NCBI GenBank assembly: GCA_029532415.1
Contig: JAQOTA010000071.1
Span: forward strand, 1,488,001 to 1,552,000
Reading direction: 5' to 3'
Source of the DNA: Marasmius tenuissimus
Taxonomy: Eukaryota > Basidiomycota > Agaricomycetes > Agaricales > Marasmiaceae
Length of the DNA stretch: 64,000 nucleotides
Shown here: in pieces, positions 1 to 12,800 of the stretch
How positions within the stretch are numbered: the first letter of the stretch is position 1
How the letters are laid out: the number at the start of each line of letters is the position of its first letter
Notes under the pieces: generated by a model
Databases searched by the model: none
What the model was told of the DNA's origin: nothing
What the model saw: only the letters and a program-made list of their open reading frames with translations
Translations under genes and position numbers: made by a program

Positions 1-3000
1 AGCAAACCTGCCGGATTGTCCGGCCCCCCTTCTCCCAATTCTCCCTCTCCTTCACCTCCTCCAATTGCATCTACACCCGCCTCCCCATCTACCACGCCGG
101 CACCGGCCACAGGTGCATTCTCCAACCTAACACGCTCGACCTTCAAGCCTTCAGAAGGCTTTGGTGCGTTTGGGAGTGCGATTTCGTCTGACTCGCCCTT
201 CTTCAAGGCGTCAAATGAGAAGAAGGAGCCTGCCGTCACAGCCTTCGGTGGCACCTCTTCAAATGCACCGTCTACTCCCACGTCGTCCCCGTCAACCGCG
301 GCTCCGGCCTTTGGATCAACCTCAAAACTTGGGTTCGGGTTTGGGGCCAAGACTCCGACGCCGACCGCATCCACCCCTGCTTTTGGAACACCGACCTCGA
401 GTGGTGGATTCAGCACCTTTAGTTCTGGTACTTCATCATTTGGATCGTTTGCATCCGGCAACAAGCCGACAACTTCGTTCGGAGATTTGTTGAAGAGCGG
501 TGGAGATGGGCCCAAGAAGGAGGACAGAGCCTCTGTCTTTGTGGAAAAACCAAAAGCGGAGGGAGAAGGAAAGGGCCAAGAGAAAGCACTGTCCGAGGAC
601 GATAAAGGCAAGGAGAAGGAGAAGTCTACTGAACCTCCAGCTGAGCGGCCTATCACCCCCAAGACTGAGAGCAACCCTGCAACTCCCAAACCGCTTCCAC
701 CCAAAACACTCAAGGAAGAAGAAAAAACGCCCAGTCTCTTCGGCTCCTCTGTCTTCACGCCGCCCGAAAAGCCCAAATCTACTGAGCCTCCCACTCCGCC
801 GGCGGAGTCTACCCCGTCGTCCCAGTCGAGCTCTTATGTTGATATACGCAAGTCTGAAGCCGGGAGTGAGGCCGGAAGTGATGTCGAAGAACCTCCGGAT
901 GACGAAGAGGGCTTCCTGACGGATAGCTATGGGTCGCGATCTGAAGGGGAAGAGGCTTCAGAAGATGAAGGTGGTCCTTCGAATAGATCTCGCTCTGGGA
1001 CACCACATGCAGGGCTACCTGAAAGAGCTTCGCCTTCAACTCACGAACCGGAAGTATATGATGACGACTATGAGGACGAGGAAGAGGAGGACGAAGAAGA
1101 CGAAGAGGAGGAAGGGGAATTGGAAACCGATGATGATGCTACTTCCGATACATCGAGGCTTTCAACCATCAACGAGGAAAGCGAAACCACGACACCCCCC
1201 GGTTCACCTGAAAAGAAGGAAACTCGGCAAAGTCCCAGTGCTTCCCCCGCTCCTACCTCGCCATCACCGCTTCTCGGTATCGGAAGGCCAAGTACACGTC
1301 CATCGCGTAGCTCTCCATTGGCTGCAAGCGCACCACTTTCTGGATACGACGAAGAAACCGATCCCGCTACCCCGACAGCCAAAGAGCAGCCGCAGCTCTT
1401 TAGCGGAAATAAGCCTCGTCCAGCATCCCCCAAAACCCCGTTCGGTACCCCCACGGCAGCCCCAACTCCGAGCGCTCCAGCAGAGGAGAGTAAAACGACA
1501 AAAAGACCGAAGACTCCTCCTCTTCTCAGTAACTTTGGCTTGGGTGGAAACTCTGCACCTAATAAACCTTCTTTGTTCGGACAGCCCTCTGCACCAGCTC
1601 CTTTGTTTGGGGGACAGCCATCGACCAGTTCTACGACTCCAAGTTTAGTAGCGTCCACCACTCCACCAGCCATACGGCCGACCACCGCTCCTCCCGGACC
1701 CTCTCCTGTCGCTCGAAGTCCCTTTGGTACACCGGGGCCTTCCGGTGCACCTGCTCCACTCACGACAGGCGTCTCGCCAGCTTCAGGGCCGGCTTCTGCA
1801 CCAGCTGGAGGTCTATTTGGAAAACCTCCACCCGTATTAGTCGGAGGTCTATTAGGTCAACCGCCTGCACCGATTCCTATCAAAAAAGAGGAGAGTACTC
1901 CTCCCCTTGGGTCAATGTTCTCGATGCCCCCGCCGAGACCAATGACTATGCCACCCCCGCAGACGATGCCCCCACCATCCCAGTCGATGACTACTGCTGC
2001 TCCTCCTTTCCCTGATGGTGGTCTATTCGGCGCACCTCCCGCAGGTTTGGCACAGAGACCACCTGTACCCTTTGGCACATCGGTCCCGCAACCAACATCA
2101 GTTCAGCCTCCTCAGCCGACCCAGCCGCCCATTCCCTCTCCAAACCAGTTCCAAGAGGGTATGCAACGGGAATGTGCTATGTTGTATGCCAATATGATCC
2201 GAGAACTGGAGGAGGTGAGTCAAATCGTTTCCCCGGATTAATATCGTTTACTAACATTATCATAACTGTTTAGCTTCGCCGGATGGCTGAGTCAGCCTCT
2301 AAGAGGAGAGAGGAACTGAGAAAGATCGGCGGAGGTTCAAAGCGGAAAGAAGACCTCGGCGATGCGAGCAAGTGGGGACTATGCGACGCTCCTCAAATGA
2401 GTGCTACATTGCTACAGTATGAGAAGGACGTCCGTGAACTCAAGGAGGGAACGCAAAAGCAGAAACAAAGTATCGGTGAGCTCAACAAGAGTATGATTAA
2501 AGGTGAGTTATACAGGTATCTGTAGTTTCATTCGAGACTGACTGTTGTCCAGCTGGTACGAGGAGGGAAGAGATTGCGAGGTTTAACAAGGCAAAGAGCG
2601 ACAACGAGTTTGTCAAGATGTTGAAGTCGAGGACTTTGGGCCCTGAACATCTCGAAACTCAGACGCAGCTGAGGAGAAATATACGGGTTCGTATCTCTTT
2701 CACGAAGTCTCGTGCATGATCGCTCATATGTGCACAGAATCTCAGCACGCGAGTTGAACAACTCGAGGACCAACTGAAGTCGCACAAGAAGAAGATTGCT
2801 GAGTACAACTCAGGGCGACCTTTCCTTAGGTGTGCACCCCTTCCTTCGAGTATCAGCAATGTAAAGATTGACTCGTCTTTGTAGGGCTCCGACCATCGAT
2901 ACTATCAATCGGACCTACCGCAACATTGACATTGCAATCCAGCAACAAGCGGACGATATCGCAGGCTTGACGGCTCGTACCAAGAAAATGAACTTATCGT

Positions 3001-3659
3001 CTTCACCACTTCCGCGTCAGAAAACATCGCTCGGCGAACGAGACCCACGCCTTCCTGACCCCGTGCGACGACCGTTTACGGTGACGCCCGATGTTGCTGT
3101 GACAACAGCGGCTGCGTTGAACGCAGAACGATACGCTCACAAACTCAAGACCGCGTTGCTGTCGGCACGAAAGGAACCACTCCTGAACACTACTGCAGCC
3201 AAAGCTATGACAACCTCGGACGTTCCCGTCGCCTTCAGCACACCCGGGAAGAAAACAATAGGAGGCACTGGTTTCCAGTTCAATACCCCGATTCAAGGGG
3301 CATTATTTGGGACACCTTCACCGACGGCTGAAATCCCCAACGCTGAACACTTTCCTGAGGATCATTTCAGTCCGTCTACACCTCTCGGAAACTCGCGGAG
3401 GGGAGGTCCTTCAAAGAGAAGTCACGCGCCTGCGGTGGCGCTGAGAAAGTCGCCAGCTGGCGGGTCCCTTCCTGAAGGTGCTGGGCTGGGCAGCCCTCCA
3501 GTTGGGTTTGGGTCTCCCTCTCCTGCTCCCAATGCTCTAGCATCACCTTCACCTGCATTTAATTGGGGTCCTTTGCCATCATTCAACCAGTCAAAAACGC
3601 CCAGTTTATTTGCCCCGATTTCGTTCGGAAAAAAACCTGAACCAAACGGCAAGTCTTGA
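1..3659 (+). CDS. FG-repeat nucleoporin, Nup159/Nup146/Nup214 type (C-terminal part)
   Basis: Partial at the 5' side: the frame is open from base 1, so the N-terminal propeller expected for this family lies outside the window. Exons <1..2214, 2274..2502, 2553..2686, 2738..2829 and 2885..3659 join in phase. The first exon encodes a Ser/Pro/Thr-rich region with FG and LFG repeats (GFGFG, LFGQP, LFGKP) and a very acidic patch near 1050-1140. The next exons encode a Glu/Lys-rich coiled coil starting at MLYANMIRELEE. The last exon carries a few more FG motifs. This order (FG repeats, then C-terminal coiled coil) matches the cytoplasmic-side nucleoporin that docks the mRNA export helicase. The family call rests on architecture; another FG nucleoporin with a C-terminal coiled coil is possible. 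It converges with the pICln gene, 236 bp apart. Confidence 0.8.
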
Positions 3660-3895
3660 TAAGAGATTGACGACGGAGATACGACCCGACATGTTCGATA
3701 TATCTTAGGTAGTTTTAAATATGTACTTTTGACCTCATATTCATGAACTTCCCTTCACGCCGACTTTACGCCATTCACAGACGCGTCTGCAGCCTTTTCC
3801 TTACTTCCTTCCTCTGGATCTTGTTGCTGTTGCCGATCTCTGGGATCATCGATGATGGATTCAAGGTGCGCAAGTGCTGCCTGCAAACAAAGTGG

Positions 3896-4623
3896 CTAGT
3901 ATGGATTGTACCGGTTATCGTTGACGAAATCACTGCGCACCCTCCCGACTTCGCTAAGTTCCTGCTCTTCATCTCCGGTGAAAACTTCGAAATGACCATC
4001 ATCAGCGGCATCGATGAATGCTTCCTCGTCTTCGTCTTCAGATGTGGGAGGATCGGGATGCAATGCTGCGCAAACAGAGAGAGCTTCGAATATTGGTTCG
4101 ACTGTAAGAGATAAGAGGATGAGAAAAAGTAAGAGCAACAGGAAAAAAGAGTGATTCGTACGTGAAGACGCGTCCTGAGGAGCGATGGTAAGCTCTCGCA
4201 TGTCCATCTCTTCCTCCGGATCGTTTGAGGGTTCTCCAGAAGATTCATCCAGCTGACAGTAGATTGAGGGACCTCCTTCAGATCTCGAAATCGCGTGCAA
4301 TGTTATGGAGGGATATTCAATCTGGAATCCTTTTCCTGTCGTAGATATGAATGCTAGTACGCTACGGAGCCAAACTCAGTGTCCCATCTGTTTCTCGGTA
4401 AGTATAAAGCTTACCTTTCGATAACGTAGAGAGTCCCTTTAGCAGCATCTTCATCGGAAAAGCCTGCAAGCGGAGGGTCGAGGGATACAGAAACATTCTC
4501 TTCCTTATGGCGGAGTACCGGAGGTATATCATTGAATGATGTGGGAGTAGAGCCCACCAGAGTTTTGTGCTCGTCTGCTGAGATGAATTGAGGGACTGCA
4601 GTGATAACTGTAACCGCAGTCAT
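3896..4623 (-). CDS. pICln-like methylosome subunit
   Basis: Exons complement(3896..4101, 4162..4361, 4415..4623) give 204 aa. The N-terminal half has the PH-like fold signature of pICln: LYVIES followed by VLAFISTTGKGFQIEYPSI and a short segment ending GPSIYCQLDE. The C-terminal half is acidic and contains ALHPDPPTSEDEDEE, the segment typical of this family. pICln binds Sm proteins in the cytosol and presents them to the PRMT5 methylosome during snRNP assembly; this role comes from the family, not from the sequence. The start is the first ATG, and all three splice junctions keep frame. It is divergent from the next gene, with about 220 bp between starts, which probably holds both promoters. 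Confidence 0.88.
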
Positions 4624-4843
4624 TGTGGTCGATTTTTTAGAGTGACCCCAGTCACGTGTGACGAGGCGCGTTGATGGGCGCTCCAGTTTCGGTTTGTCTT
4701 CGGCGGGCGCTCAATTAGTTCTTCCCCTCCCCCATCATCGCTTCGCTTCAAGGCCATCCTTATAAGGCAATCCTGGACGCAGGTGCAGCTCATACTGGCC
4801 AAAGAATACCACTTAACAATTATGAACATTATATCACGTCTCA

Positions 4844-6087
4844 ATGAGTGATGATCCAATAGTAGTGCATCTCTACTCTCATTTCGAGGCACTGTCTACG
4901 AGGCCTCAGTCGCTGTCGACGCATATTCTTCAGGAAGGTCGAGAAATTGTCAAGCAACTGTCGGGAAAATCCAAATGGTCTCATGTCTGTGGCTTGAACA
5001 CTACGAATTGGGCGCTAGGTGAGCTCAGTTCCATGAGATCAACGTCATTGTAATATCTGAAGCTTGAATCCACGAAGGGGACAATATCTACATCTACTCG
5101 AGCTCTTCTGGCGATTTGTTGCCTCCAACAAGAATTGAAACGGCGGATCTCGTAGGCTACGGACATGAGGCGCATATCCGACAATGGGGGTCCCCTGTCG
5201 ATGAAAGCGAGCTCTACAGTGTGGATGAATTGACTGAATTCCAATCCACCACACTCGATGAGATCTTCATCGAGGAGGGCAGCGAATCAGCCGGAGAAGA
5301 TAGCCGAAGTACGGAGATCGCTGAAGAACACCTCGATCATTCATCATTGTACAAGGTCTTTCCGCAGGTAAGTAACTTGTAAGGATGTACCCAGCTTTGG
5401 TAGCTCAATAGACCCTAGCCGCATATGCATGTGTTCAGCAACTTCGAGGCTCATAGGCCCAGCAGTGTTCGCACATACTCAAAGGCAGAGCCAATACCGA
5501 TACCTCCTTACACAACCGACACTATGTCCTCGCCACCCAATCGTCGCCGTGCATGGCTTGTACCAGTTCGTGGAACGCTTCCTTGGGATCACGCTACCCA
5601 CGCCGTAGTCCTTGACCCAGGGTTCTCACCACAAATGTCACGTTCCTCGACCTCAGGATTGTCTCTACCCATAATATGGACACATTCCTCCGTGCTTGGA
5701 TTCTGGAACCTACTTCTTTCGTTCAGACGGGAGAAGACATTGGGTCCGATTGGGATCTCCTTTACGGGAGCGGGTTCGGGGGTTCTCCGCCACCTCAATC
5801 GTCTCATCGACCGGTCTGATTTGGAGGACGACGATGCGCCAACATCCTCTGCGACACGGGAGACCCTCGACTACAAGCCGCCGCCTAAACGGAATTCACT
5901 TGATTCTGTGGATTACATCAAAATCTATCATAACTCTCAGTTCTCTTGTCACCTCAGGAATGTGGTGGATCTGTTTACCTTCGAGAATGATGCAGGAGAT
6001 GGGGGAGGAGTGTTGAAGGTGAGAGTGCTCAAGGGCGCTCGCCTTGTGTTGGTGGATGAGCTATCTCGCGGTGTTCTGATTTCGTGA
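4844..6087 (+). CDS. Conserved hypothetical protein, 377 aa
   Basis: Exons 4844..5018, 5078..5367 and 5419..6087 join in phase (1, 0) into 377 aa. I do not recognise the family. The middle is acidic (LDEIFIEEGSESAGEDSR), followed by a loop rich in Pro and Ser, and a C-terminal half with Trp/Leu-rich segments (WTHSSVLGFWNLLLSFRR) and the ending ARLVLVDELSRGVLIS. There is no signal peptide and no convincing membrane helix. The third exon uses a CCCTAG acceptor because it is the only nearby one giving the right phase, so the exon 2/3 junction is less certain than the first. Confidence 0.6.
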
Positions 6088-6154
6088 TACTCACGATGAT
6101 CACCCAATGGTACATAAGCGCGACGAGCGGCGCTCGGATCTTAGAGGGGTCCTT

Positions 6155-6800
6155 TCCTATCATACGCCACAGATATTGATACAAGTCACAGTACGACGTT
6201 CGTTCCCTATGCCAAACACAAAACACACAATGAGATCAACCTAATCGTCGAACAGGTCGAAGACGTCAGGGATTGTTTCTCATCGTTCGAAAACGTTAAT
6301 GACTTACTACCATGACCTGAGTCCGTATCCGACCCGGCCCCTGGGTTTCTCATGACTCCTGGAGTAACCGACTCTCCCTCCATCGAATCCTGGCTCAAAC
6401 CCAGTCGAGCGTACACATAATGTCGGACGATGGTTAAAGCACGTCCAAGCAAGAGACTAAGGATAGAGAAGACGATGACGACGATCGAGCTTGATTTCAG
6501 TTCGCCAGATGCTGGCTGAAGCAAAGGACATTCATCAGCTCGAGTCCCGAGATACGTTCTAATCGAAGTGACGACGGCGAAGACTTGCCTGTAGGCTTGT
6601 CAAACACCGTGGGCGCCGTTCCTCAGTTCGCCGTCGGACCTCCTGAGGTGGTTCGCGAATTCCTCCTTGCTATAAGCAGCTTCGGCCTCCCCAACAAAGG
6701 TGACTTCAACGTGGGCATTCTCGTTGCTTTGGGTGTTTAAGTTGGTGGTGCCCGTTCTGAACGACGTCGAGTTGGTGACCCGAATCGAAAAAGCCAGTGC
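6155..6800 (-). pseudogene. Possible gene remnant with one hydrophobic segment
   Basis: On the minus strand one frame reads as protein-like sequence from about 6800 to 6310: a segment with NENAHVEVTFVGEAEAAY, an in-frame TGA at about 6600, then a hydrophobic stretch SSSIVVIVFSILSLLLGRAL and an acidic/Gly-rich end. A splice out of the last part (GTAGTAAG to GGCATAG) would end the protein near 6155. The TGA is not removed by any normal-length intron I can find that keeps the frame. It may be a decayed gene, or a gene whose exons I have misjoined. No family recognised. Confidence 0.25.
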
Positions 6801-7586
6801 TTGGGGCTTTTATACCACTAATGAGATGTCCCAAAAGTAAGTGAACATCGTATGCCGGGGTTCGTCCATTGCGGATGAATGATATGAGGAAAAGGCACTT
6901 AAAAAAAGTCAATCGTTCAATCCGAATCGAACGGGCGTCATGGGAACTTGCGCGAGCATGAAGGTAGTACAAGTCGCAGAAGGAATGGTTGGTTAATGAC
7001 TGGAAGATTCTGTCGGACCTTCGTCGTGATCACCTGTCAGTGTACGGAGGAAAGTCGGTGGGATAATTGATTAGCCTACACCCGTGAAGGTCAACCGGGA
7101 CTCTCAGGGGTCCTGTCAAAACATTCTCAATTGAACGGGACGGTCGAGGACGGTCGTCACAGTAACTTTAAGTATACGTATAGAGGTTGCCGGCAGCGAG
7201 GCACGAACACAGCCAGTGATAGGGGCCATCCCGGAGCATGTTAGCTACAGTGATCGGGTAACTTTCACGCATAGCTTGTTTGAGGCTCTGATGTCTAGTA
7301 GGAGGAGACTATACAGACACTGATCTACATCGATCTGTGTGACGGCCTAGGTCAGTATGACTATCGCGGGACGCACGATTGGATCCGCAAGCAGCTGCGG
7401 TTTTGGCGTTTTAATAGACTGTATGGAAGTTTGGAACCTCTGGTATGACAAGAAAATGAGCATGAATGATGACGCGTCAGAATAGCCCCATAGAATCCTC
7501 TCGGACTTGTTCAAGCGGTACCCTCATCGAAGGATTGGGATATTACAAAGTACGGTGTATTCACGATTCAGTGCGAATTACTAGAG
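6801..7586. other. Intergenic, nothing recognised
   Basis: Several short open frames exist on both strands, but none has the splice logic or composition of its neighbours. No repeats or RNA genes were seen. The 3' end of seven-TM gene A bounds it on the right. Confidence 0.5.
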
Positions 7587-9009
7587 CTACAAGTCTGATC
7601 GCGAAGGTCCCTCTGAAGGTAGGATGTCCACGCTCCTTTTCCTCTTGGAATGTAGGTCCCTTTCGGATGTGGCATGCGGATCCGGAAAGGAGATGGGCTC
7701 CAATGAAGATTGTGGATTTCTGTCGGCAGCCACGCGAAACGAGAATCGACGCATGGGGTAGGAAGAACTTCTTCCTCTGTTCTCTCGAATTTCCCCAGGC
7801 CGGCGAACCCAGGCATAGCGAGCGCGTATCGCAGCCCAAGCAATACCTGCAACTACTGGAAGAGTGTCTGCTGCGAATTCGCGAATATCCGACTCGATGA
7901 GGAGGCTTACGCCGTAGAATATCGACCAAATACTTTGAGATCATAGGTCATGAGTACCAACAGTGTAGACCGGTGCACCGTCATACTCACGTATAGATAC
8001 CTGTTCCCTCAAGGATGAGGGACGGGACGGTCTATAAAGCGTATTTGTGAACCGTTCAATCAACTTGAAGTATCGAATGGGACTTTGCCTTACCTTTATA
8101 TCTACTGCCCCGTCAATATAAACACCCAGTGATTCACTTTTCCGTGTAGTTGACCAAATGCGCCAAGTCATCAAACCTAGACAATACGATCCATCAGCAT
8201 CGAGTGGTTTACTATCTGGTGCCCACAGCTGCATACTAGCGGCCGAAAGATTCGTTCTGATGACGGTCAGAATCGGACTCGAAGCAGAAGAAGGGAGACA
8301 TACAGCATTACCAGCAGGGCGTATGCTATTCTCCACTTCCCTTTATCCCTTTCCTCGCCTCTGAGATGGTTTGTAGCCCAAATACCGCTTGCTATCGTGT
8401 GCAGTAGGCATACTGAGGAAGTTTGAACACACACGTGATAAAAAGATTCACCTATGAGACTGATGAGTAGAACCGTAGGAAGAATGATGATAATGTATCT
8501 TCGCCCCCATATGATCCAAGAACGGTGAATCTGTTGATCATATACCAGATGAGTGAGTTGTTTGCTTGCCACTGTACAGAACTCACAATCATACCATCAC
8601 CCACGATTATGGACGCGAGTATTAGGGACTCTTTCGCGACATACGTGCTCTGAGTGAAGTCCGCGTAGTATTCAAGGGGTCCTCCTCGGAAGTGTAAGAT
8701 TGCGTCGAACAGCCGGATGACCGTGCAGAGCCAATGCTAAATCCCGTCAGAACGCGGAGATGGGGGTGGAAGCGATTTGACACTCACTGCAGTGGCTATA
8801 AGGAGTAGTAACACCTTCCCGAGAAACGTGGGCCCCCATGACACCTTCAAAATGTGCTTGACTATCATTTGAGATCTCTGTCTCGCTGTTCTTCCCTCTG
8901 GCAAGGGTACAAAGTGGTTGATCATGGAGACTGCATTGAGGATCATGAATAAACCATATAGGCAGCTTTGGATGACGATGGTGGCCAAGTTCACGGAGAC
9001 TAAGGACAT
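7587..9009 (-). CDS. Seven-TM fungal membrane protein, family member A
   Basis: Eight exons, complement(7587..7932, 7991..8031, 8094..8176, 8237..8256, 8304..8391, 8452..8530, 8587..8736, 8788..9009), give 342 aa with every phase matching. TM1 is LATIVIQSCLYGLFMILNAV. Exon 2 carries HWLCTVIRLFDA and the conserved GPLEYYADFTQSTYVAKESL. Exon 3 opens IHRSWIIWG, the counterpart of VYRLWVVWN in the paralogues. The last exon holds a TM helix and a long basic/Ser-rich cytoplasmic tail. Exon 5 is only 20 nt. I know this as a large unnamed Agaricomycete family with seven predicted helices and no assigned function; a receptor or sensor role is only a guess. It is more diverged than the cluster at 39-47 kb. 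Confidence 0.8.
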
Positions 9010-9644
9010 GGAGGATGAAGTCAGAGTGTTTTCCCGAAAAATTCCCTCATTTCTGAGGGTCGTTAAATATATCCTCGCCCGAGCCCAGCGCTCAGCCGGA
9101 ATCTGACAGCGGCTTGATGGCATGCACTGTCGGGCACGTTCAAGCTGCTTTGATCAGTGATGTGCTTTCCCGCTTCCTGGATGTGAGAAATAGCACAATT
9201 GCATCCTAGATCACTCCTGAGAAGCAATTGACCGAAACTGGGGAGGGAGGAAGGTCGTCTTCGACTCGATTGTGAATTGAGGTGACAAATGAGATGATCT
9301 CCGTGAAGTTGAGAGTGAGTTAAGAGTGGGTCGAAGATCTCCAAATGCCCCCCAACCCGCTCTCAAACGAGATGATCCCAATTCGGTCTCAACGGAGATG
9401 GGCTCTTCCTCCAGTGTCAACACTGTCAAAGGTGAAGATGGTGGTGAAATGAGAGGGGCCAACCGTGTGAACTTCCCTCGCCGTTCGGACATGAGTATGA
9501 TACCGGTCCAAATATTCGATGCTATGATACAAGTCGATTTTTTGTCGTAAATGTGTTTGAGTACAACCGTGAAGTACGTCTACTACTACTTTTTCTCTCC
9601 CGCGCAAGGGAGGAAGTTCAATCATGACTACCGTTATGTTCTCA
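9010..9644. other. Intergenic, 5' of gene A and 3' of the permease
   Basis: Holds the presumed promoter of gene A (minus strand) and the 3' end of the permease gene. Open frames here do not continue through plausible splice sites. Nothing else recognised. Confidence 0.4.
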
Positions 9645-11345
9645 TCAAAGTTTTTCTTTTCTCTCCTCAAATTCCTTTCCACCCTCCTCGATATCCTTTG
9701 CTTCGCCCTCAATAGTTCCAGCAGGCTTCTCCTCATGGAACGCCCTACCACATCTCTCGGGGCCAAAAGCAGTGGTTACGGCGATGCCCAAAGCAATGAT
9801 AGCAGTGGCAATGCCCATCACAGGGCCATAAGCAGGTACCCTGTCTCCACTCTTCGAGCTGACGAAGGTCTTCTCCGCGACGGCATTGACGATCTGCGCA
9901 GATGGTGACGAGATCATGTTGCCCAATTGGTAGGTGATACCTGAGAAGGGAGCGCATGTGGTCAACGAACGAATCGGAACCAAATGGATGGAAAGAAAAG
10001 GCGTCTCACCAGGGAAAGTCGAACGGTATGCGGAAGGAGCAAGCTCATTGAGGTGGATAGGGATGACACCCCATGCGCCCTGAATGAAGAATTGCATGAA
10101 GAACCCAGATGCAGAGAGGGACCTCTCGCCCTCGGGAAGAATCCAAGCTGGAATCAAGCATCCACTGATGATCGCAGCCACGATGATGGCGCGACGACGT
10201 CCGACGAATTGTGAGATGTATCCAATGATGGTACCGCCAACACAGGCTCCGACCTTCATGATGATACTCGCGCGAGATGCACCGCCATTGTCCAGCTCCT
10301 TCTGGGTGAGCATGAACGTGGTGTAGGAGTCTTGAGAGGTGTGCGAGTAGAAGTTGAACTGTAGGAGCAAGCTCTAAGTTGGGGCAACAAAAGGAAGACA
10401 TGAAATACGCTCACCCAGGTCATGAGGATAATGCAGTAAATGCACAACTTCCATTGCTTCGCGAGCATGTCCTTGGTCTCCGCCCAGAAAGCACCTGGAG
10501 CGCGAGCCTTCTTGCCCGCCTTCTTCGCATCGATGAATTGTTGGGACTCGGGGAAGAAGCAACGGATGACTCCGACACCAATACTGATACCGGCACCAGC
10601 CCAGAAAACGGTCTTCCATGTTTCAACGCCACCACCGACTCCCAAGTTGGCGCAAGCACCAAGCACGTAACCGAGGGAGTAGCCTTGCTGCATAATTCCG
10701 CTCATCAGACCTCTTGCTTTAGCTCTAGATGGGACGAAGACCCGTTAGCGAGCCGTAATTATTGATTGCGGATGCCTCGAAAGAGACTTACGGGCAGTTT
10801 TCTAGAGCCATTGCAACAGCGTTTCCGTACACGCCACCCATGAACAGACCGAACAAACTACGGACGGCCAGGAATTGCTGGAAGGTGGCACAGTAGATTG
10901 TGGCGATTTGCAGAACACCGAGGATAATCATATTGGCGACCATGGGCCATTTTCGTCCATAACGGTCTCCTGCAAGACCGAACATAGCAGCACCGACGGA
11001 GCGGAGGAGCAGAGTGAGGGTGATCGCGGTCGATATGTCGGTTTTACTTTCGCCGTAGAACGTCGCGAACTTGACGGTCTGGATGGAAAGGGCGTGGAAG
11101 TCGAAGGCGTCGGCTGTCCATGCCGCGAATCCAACGAGGAAGAAAACCCAGTCTTTGAAAGTGAGCTGAGCCATGAGGCTAAATGGATTGATGAAGGTGT
11201 CGGGGTCTCGCCATTCCGTTCTGACAGTCCCGTGCTCGTCGATAACCTCCACGCGGCGTTTCCACCGGAAAAGATCCCCAAAGGCTTGCCCAGGGGACGG
11301 GAGGCCACTCTTGGAAACGGGTTCAGCGAGTTCGTGTTTCGACAT
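9645..11345 (-). CDS. Jen1-like monocarboxylate:H+ symporter (MFS, SHS family)
   Basis: Exons complement(9645..9940, 10010..10358, 10415..10724, 10792..11345) give 502 aa. The N-terminal cytosolic part is followed by FFLVGFAAWTADAFDFHALS, which closely matches the first helix of Jen1 lactate/pyruvate transporters, then TDISTAITLTLLLRSVGAAM and the MFS loop motif GDRYGRKWP. Helices continue to a last TM near IATAIIALGIAVTTAF and a Glu/Lys-rich C-terminus. The expected role is plasma-membrane uptake of lactate, pyruvate or related acids with protons. Substrate cannot be read from the sequence. Length and twelve-helix layout fit the family. Confidence 0.87.
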
Positions 11346-12800
11346 GGGTACTAGGCTGGGTGCAAAGTCAAGTACGCCGAGGGGACGGAGGGGGACCGGT
11401 AGGGAAGGAAATCTACGAGTGCAGGTGGGTTTTTATATCTTGTATCAAACTCCCGCTACGCGAGTGGAGGGCCCTAGTCTCCAGAGGACCCTTGAGGAAT
11501 TGTTCCATAATCCCCAGCCAAGAAAGCCAAGGCCTGATACTCCCGCCAAGGGGCAGTTACTGGCGGTTTTGCCAATGTCCGTTGTCGATTTTGCTAATAA
11601 TAGCTATGGCTGAAGAAGAACAAAGGTTGGAGTCGATTCATGGGCGTAAGGATAGCGTATTTCAGATGTTGTGAGGCGTTGAGAGCGTTATGTACAATCG
11701 TACGCATCAAACTGATAGGTGCGACCTGACGCGCCGCGCAGAGTGAGTGAGAGACGTCCCTTCCACACCCCGGAATTATGGGATGCCCCACACGACCTTG
11801 CGGCCGAATTTTCAACCGGTTGGGGAAAAAAAATCATTTCCATGGTCATCATGTGGTGAATCCTGACATATCCCAGTTTCCCTGACGCCTCCTTGCCCGT
11901 TGCAAGGAACGTCGAGAACTGTGCTGGAGTTTTCGTTATCAGAACCATGAATCGAGTCTTTAGCTCAGATTAGATCCGGAAGAACTGGTGCCAGTTTCGA
12001 TGTACAGAGAGCAAGTAAAGTGTAAACAGGACGTATGCGCGGCCAAGTCTAGTGTCGGTGTTGTGAGGCGTTCTGACGGAGTCTTCGACGGTTGGGGACG
12101 GTGGTGGCAACTGATACAGATTTTCGACGGGAAGTTGCTGATTCAATCGATCATTATTATGGCAAGGGCGAGTTATTTGACTTCGTGAACGTAACGGAAA
12201 AAGAAAATTCAGCCCCGGGCCGTAGCGGCCATTCGATGTAACCACTACAATCTGCCAGTCCACTTGTCTTCAAACTTCAAAATTTAAACATTCACCCTCG
12301 TGGCAAACAGCCCGATTGGAAGTTACCCAAAGCCTTCCCGTATGAACAATACAAAGAAATCGTTCTTGCTGATACCCACAAGAAGCTCGTCACCTGGCTC
12401 GGTCATATGATGCTGTGCATGAAACTCCTCAACTCGAACCACAACTGTCCCTTTAAAACTTCGCAATGTTCATCTTTCAGCTCGAAGCTCTATTGCACAA
12501 TTCAAAGTTCCAACCCTGGGGTGTGTCAATGGAACTGCCTTATGGACACTAGTCCTTCAATACCCATGAAGGTACAGCAGTCACTGTCAGGAGTCTCCCG
12601 CCGGTCATTCAAGCTGTCCGAGCTCACTTCATTTCCGATTCATCCCACCTTGAACGCTAGCGTGTCATCGGAGTGGTGTGAACCACCGCGCAAAGCCCAT
12701 TAGGTGCTGCAAAATAGTCTAGCGCTCACAAATCTGGAGGGTTATCTATAGCGGGGACCACGGGAGACCACAGCGGCCTTCTCTTTCCCTCCCCTCTGCC
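11346..12800. other. Intergenic between divergent permease and seven-TM gene B
   Basis: About 1.45 kb with only short frames on both strands. It must contain the promoters of the permease (minus) and gene B (plus). No repeats, RNA genes or transposon ends were recognised. Confidence 0.5.

Noticed and set aside
1068..1763. Long minus-strand open frame with poly-Ser
   Set aside because: Shadow of the acidic and Ser/Pro-rich coding strand of the nucleoporin.
11346..12800. Gene in the 1.45-kb gap
   Set aside because: Frames such as 12407-12703 have no splice partners, no family match and biased start context.
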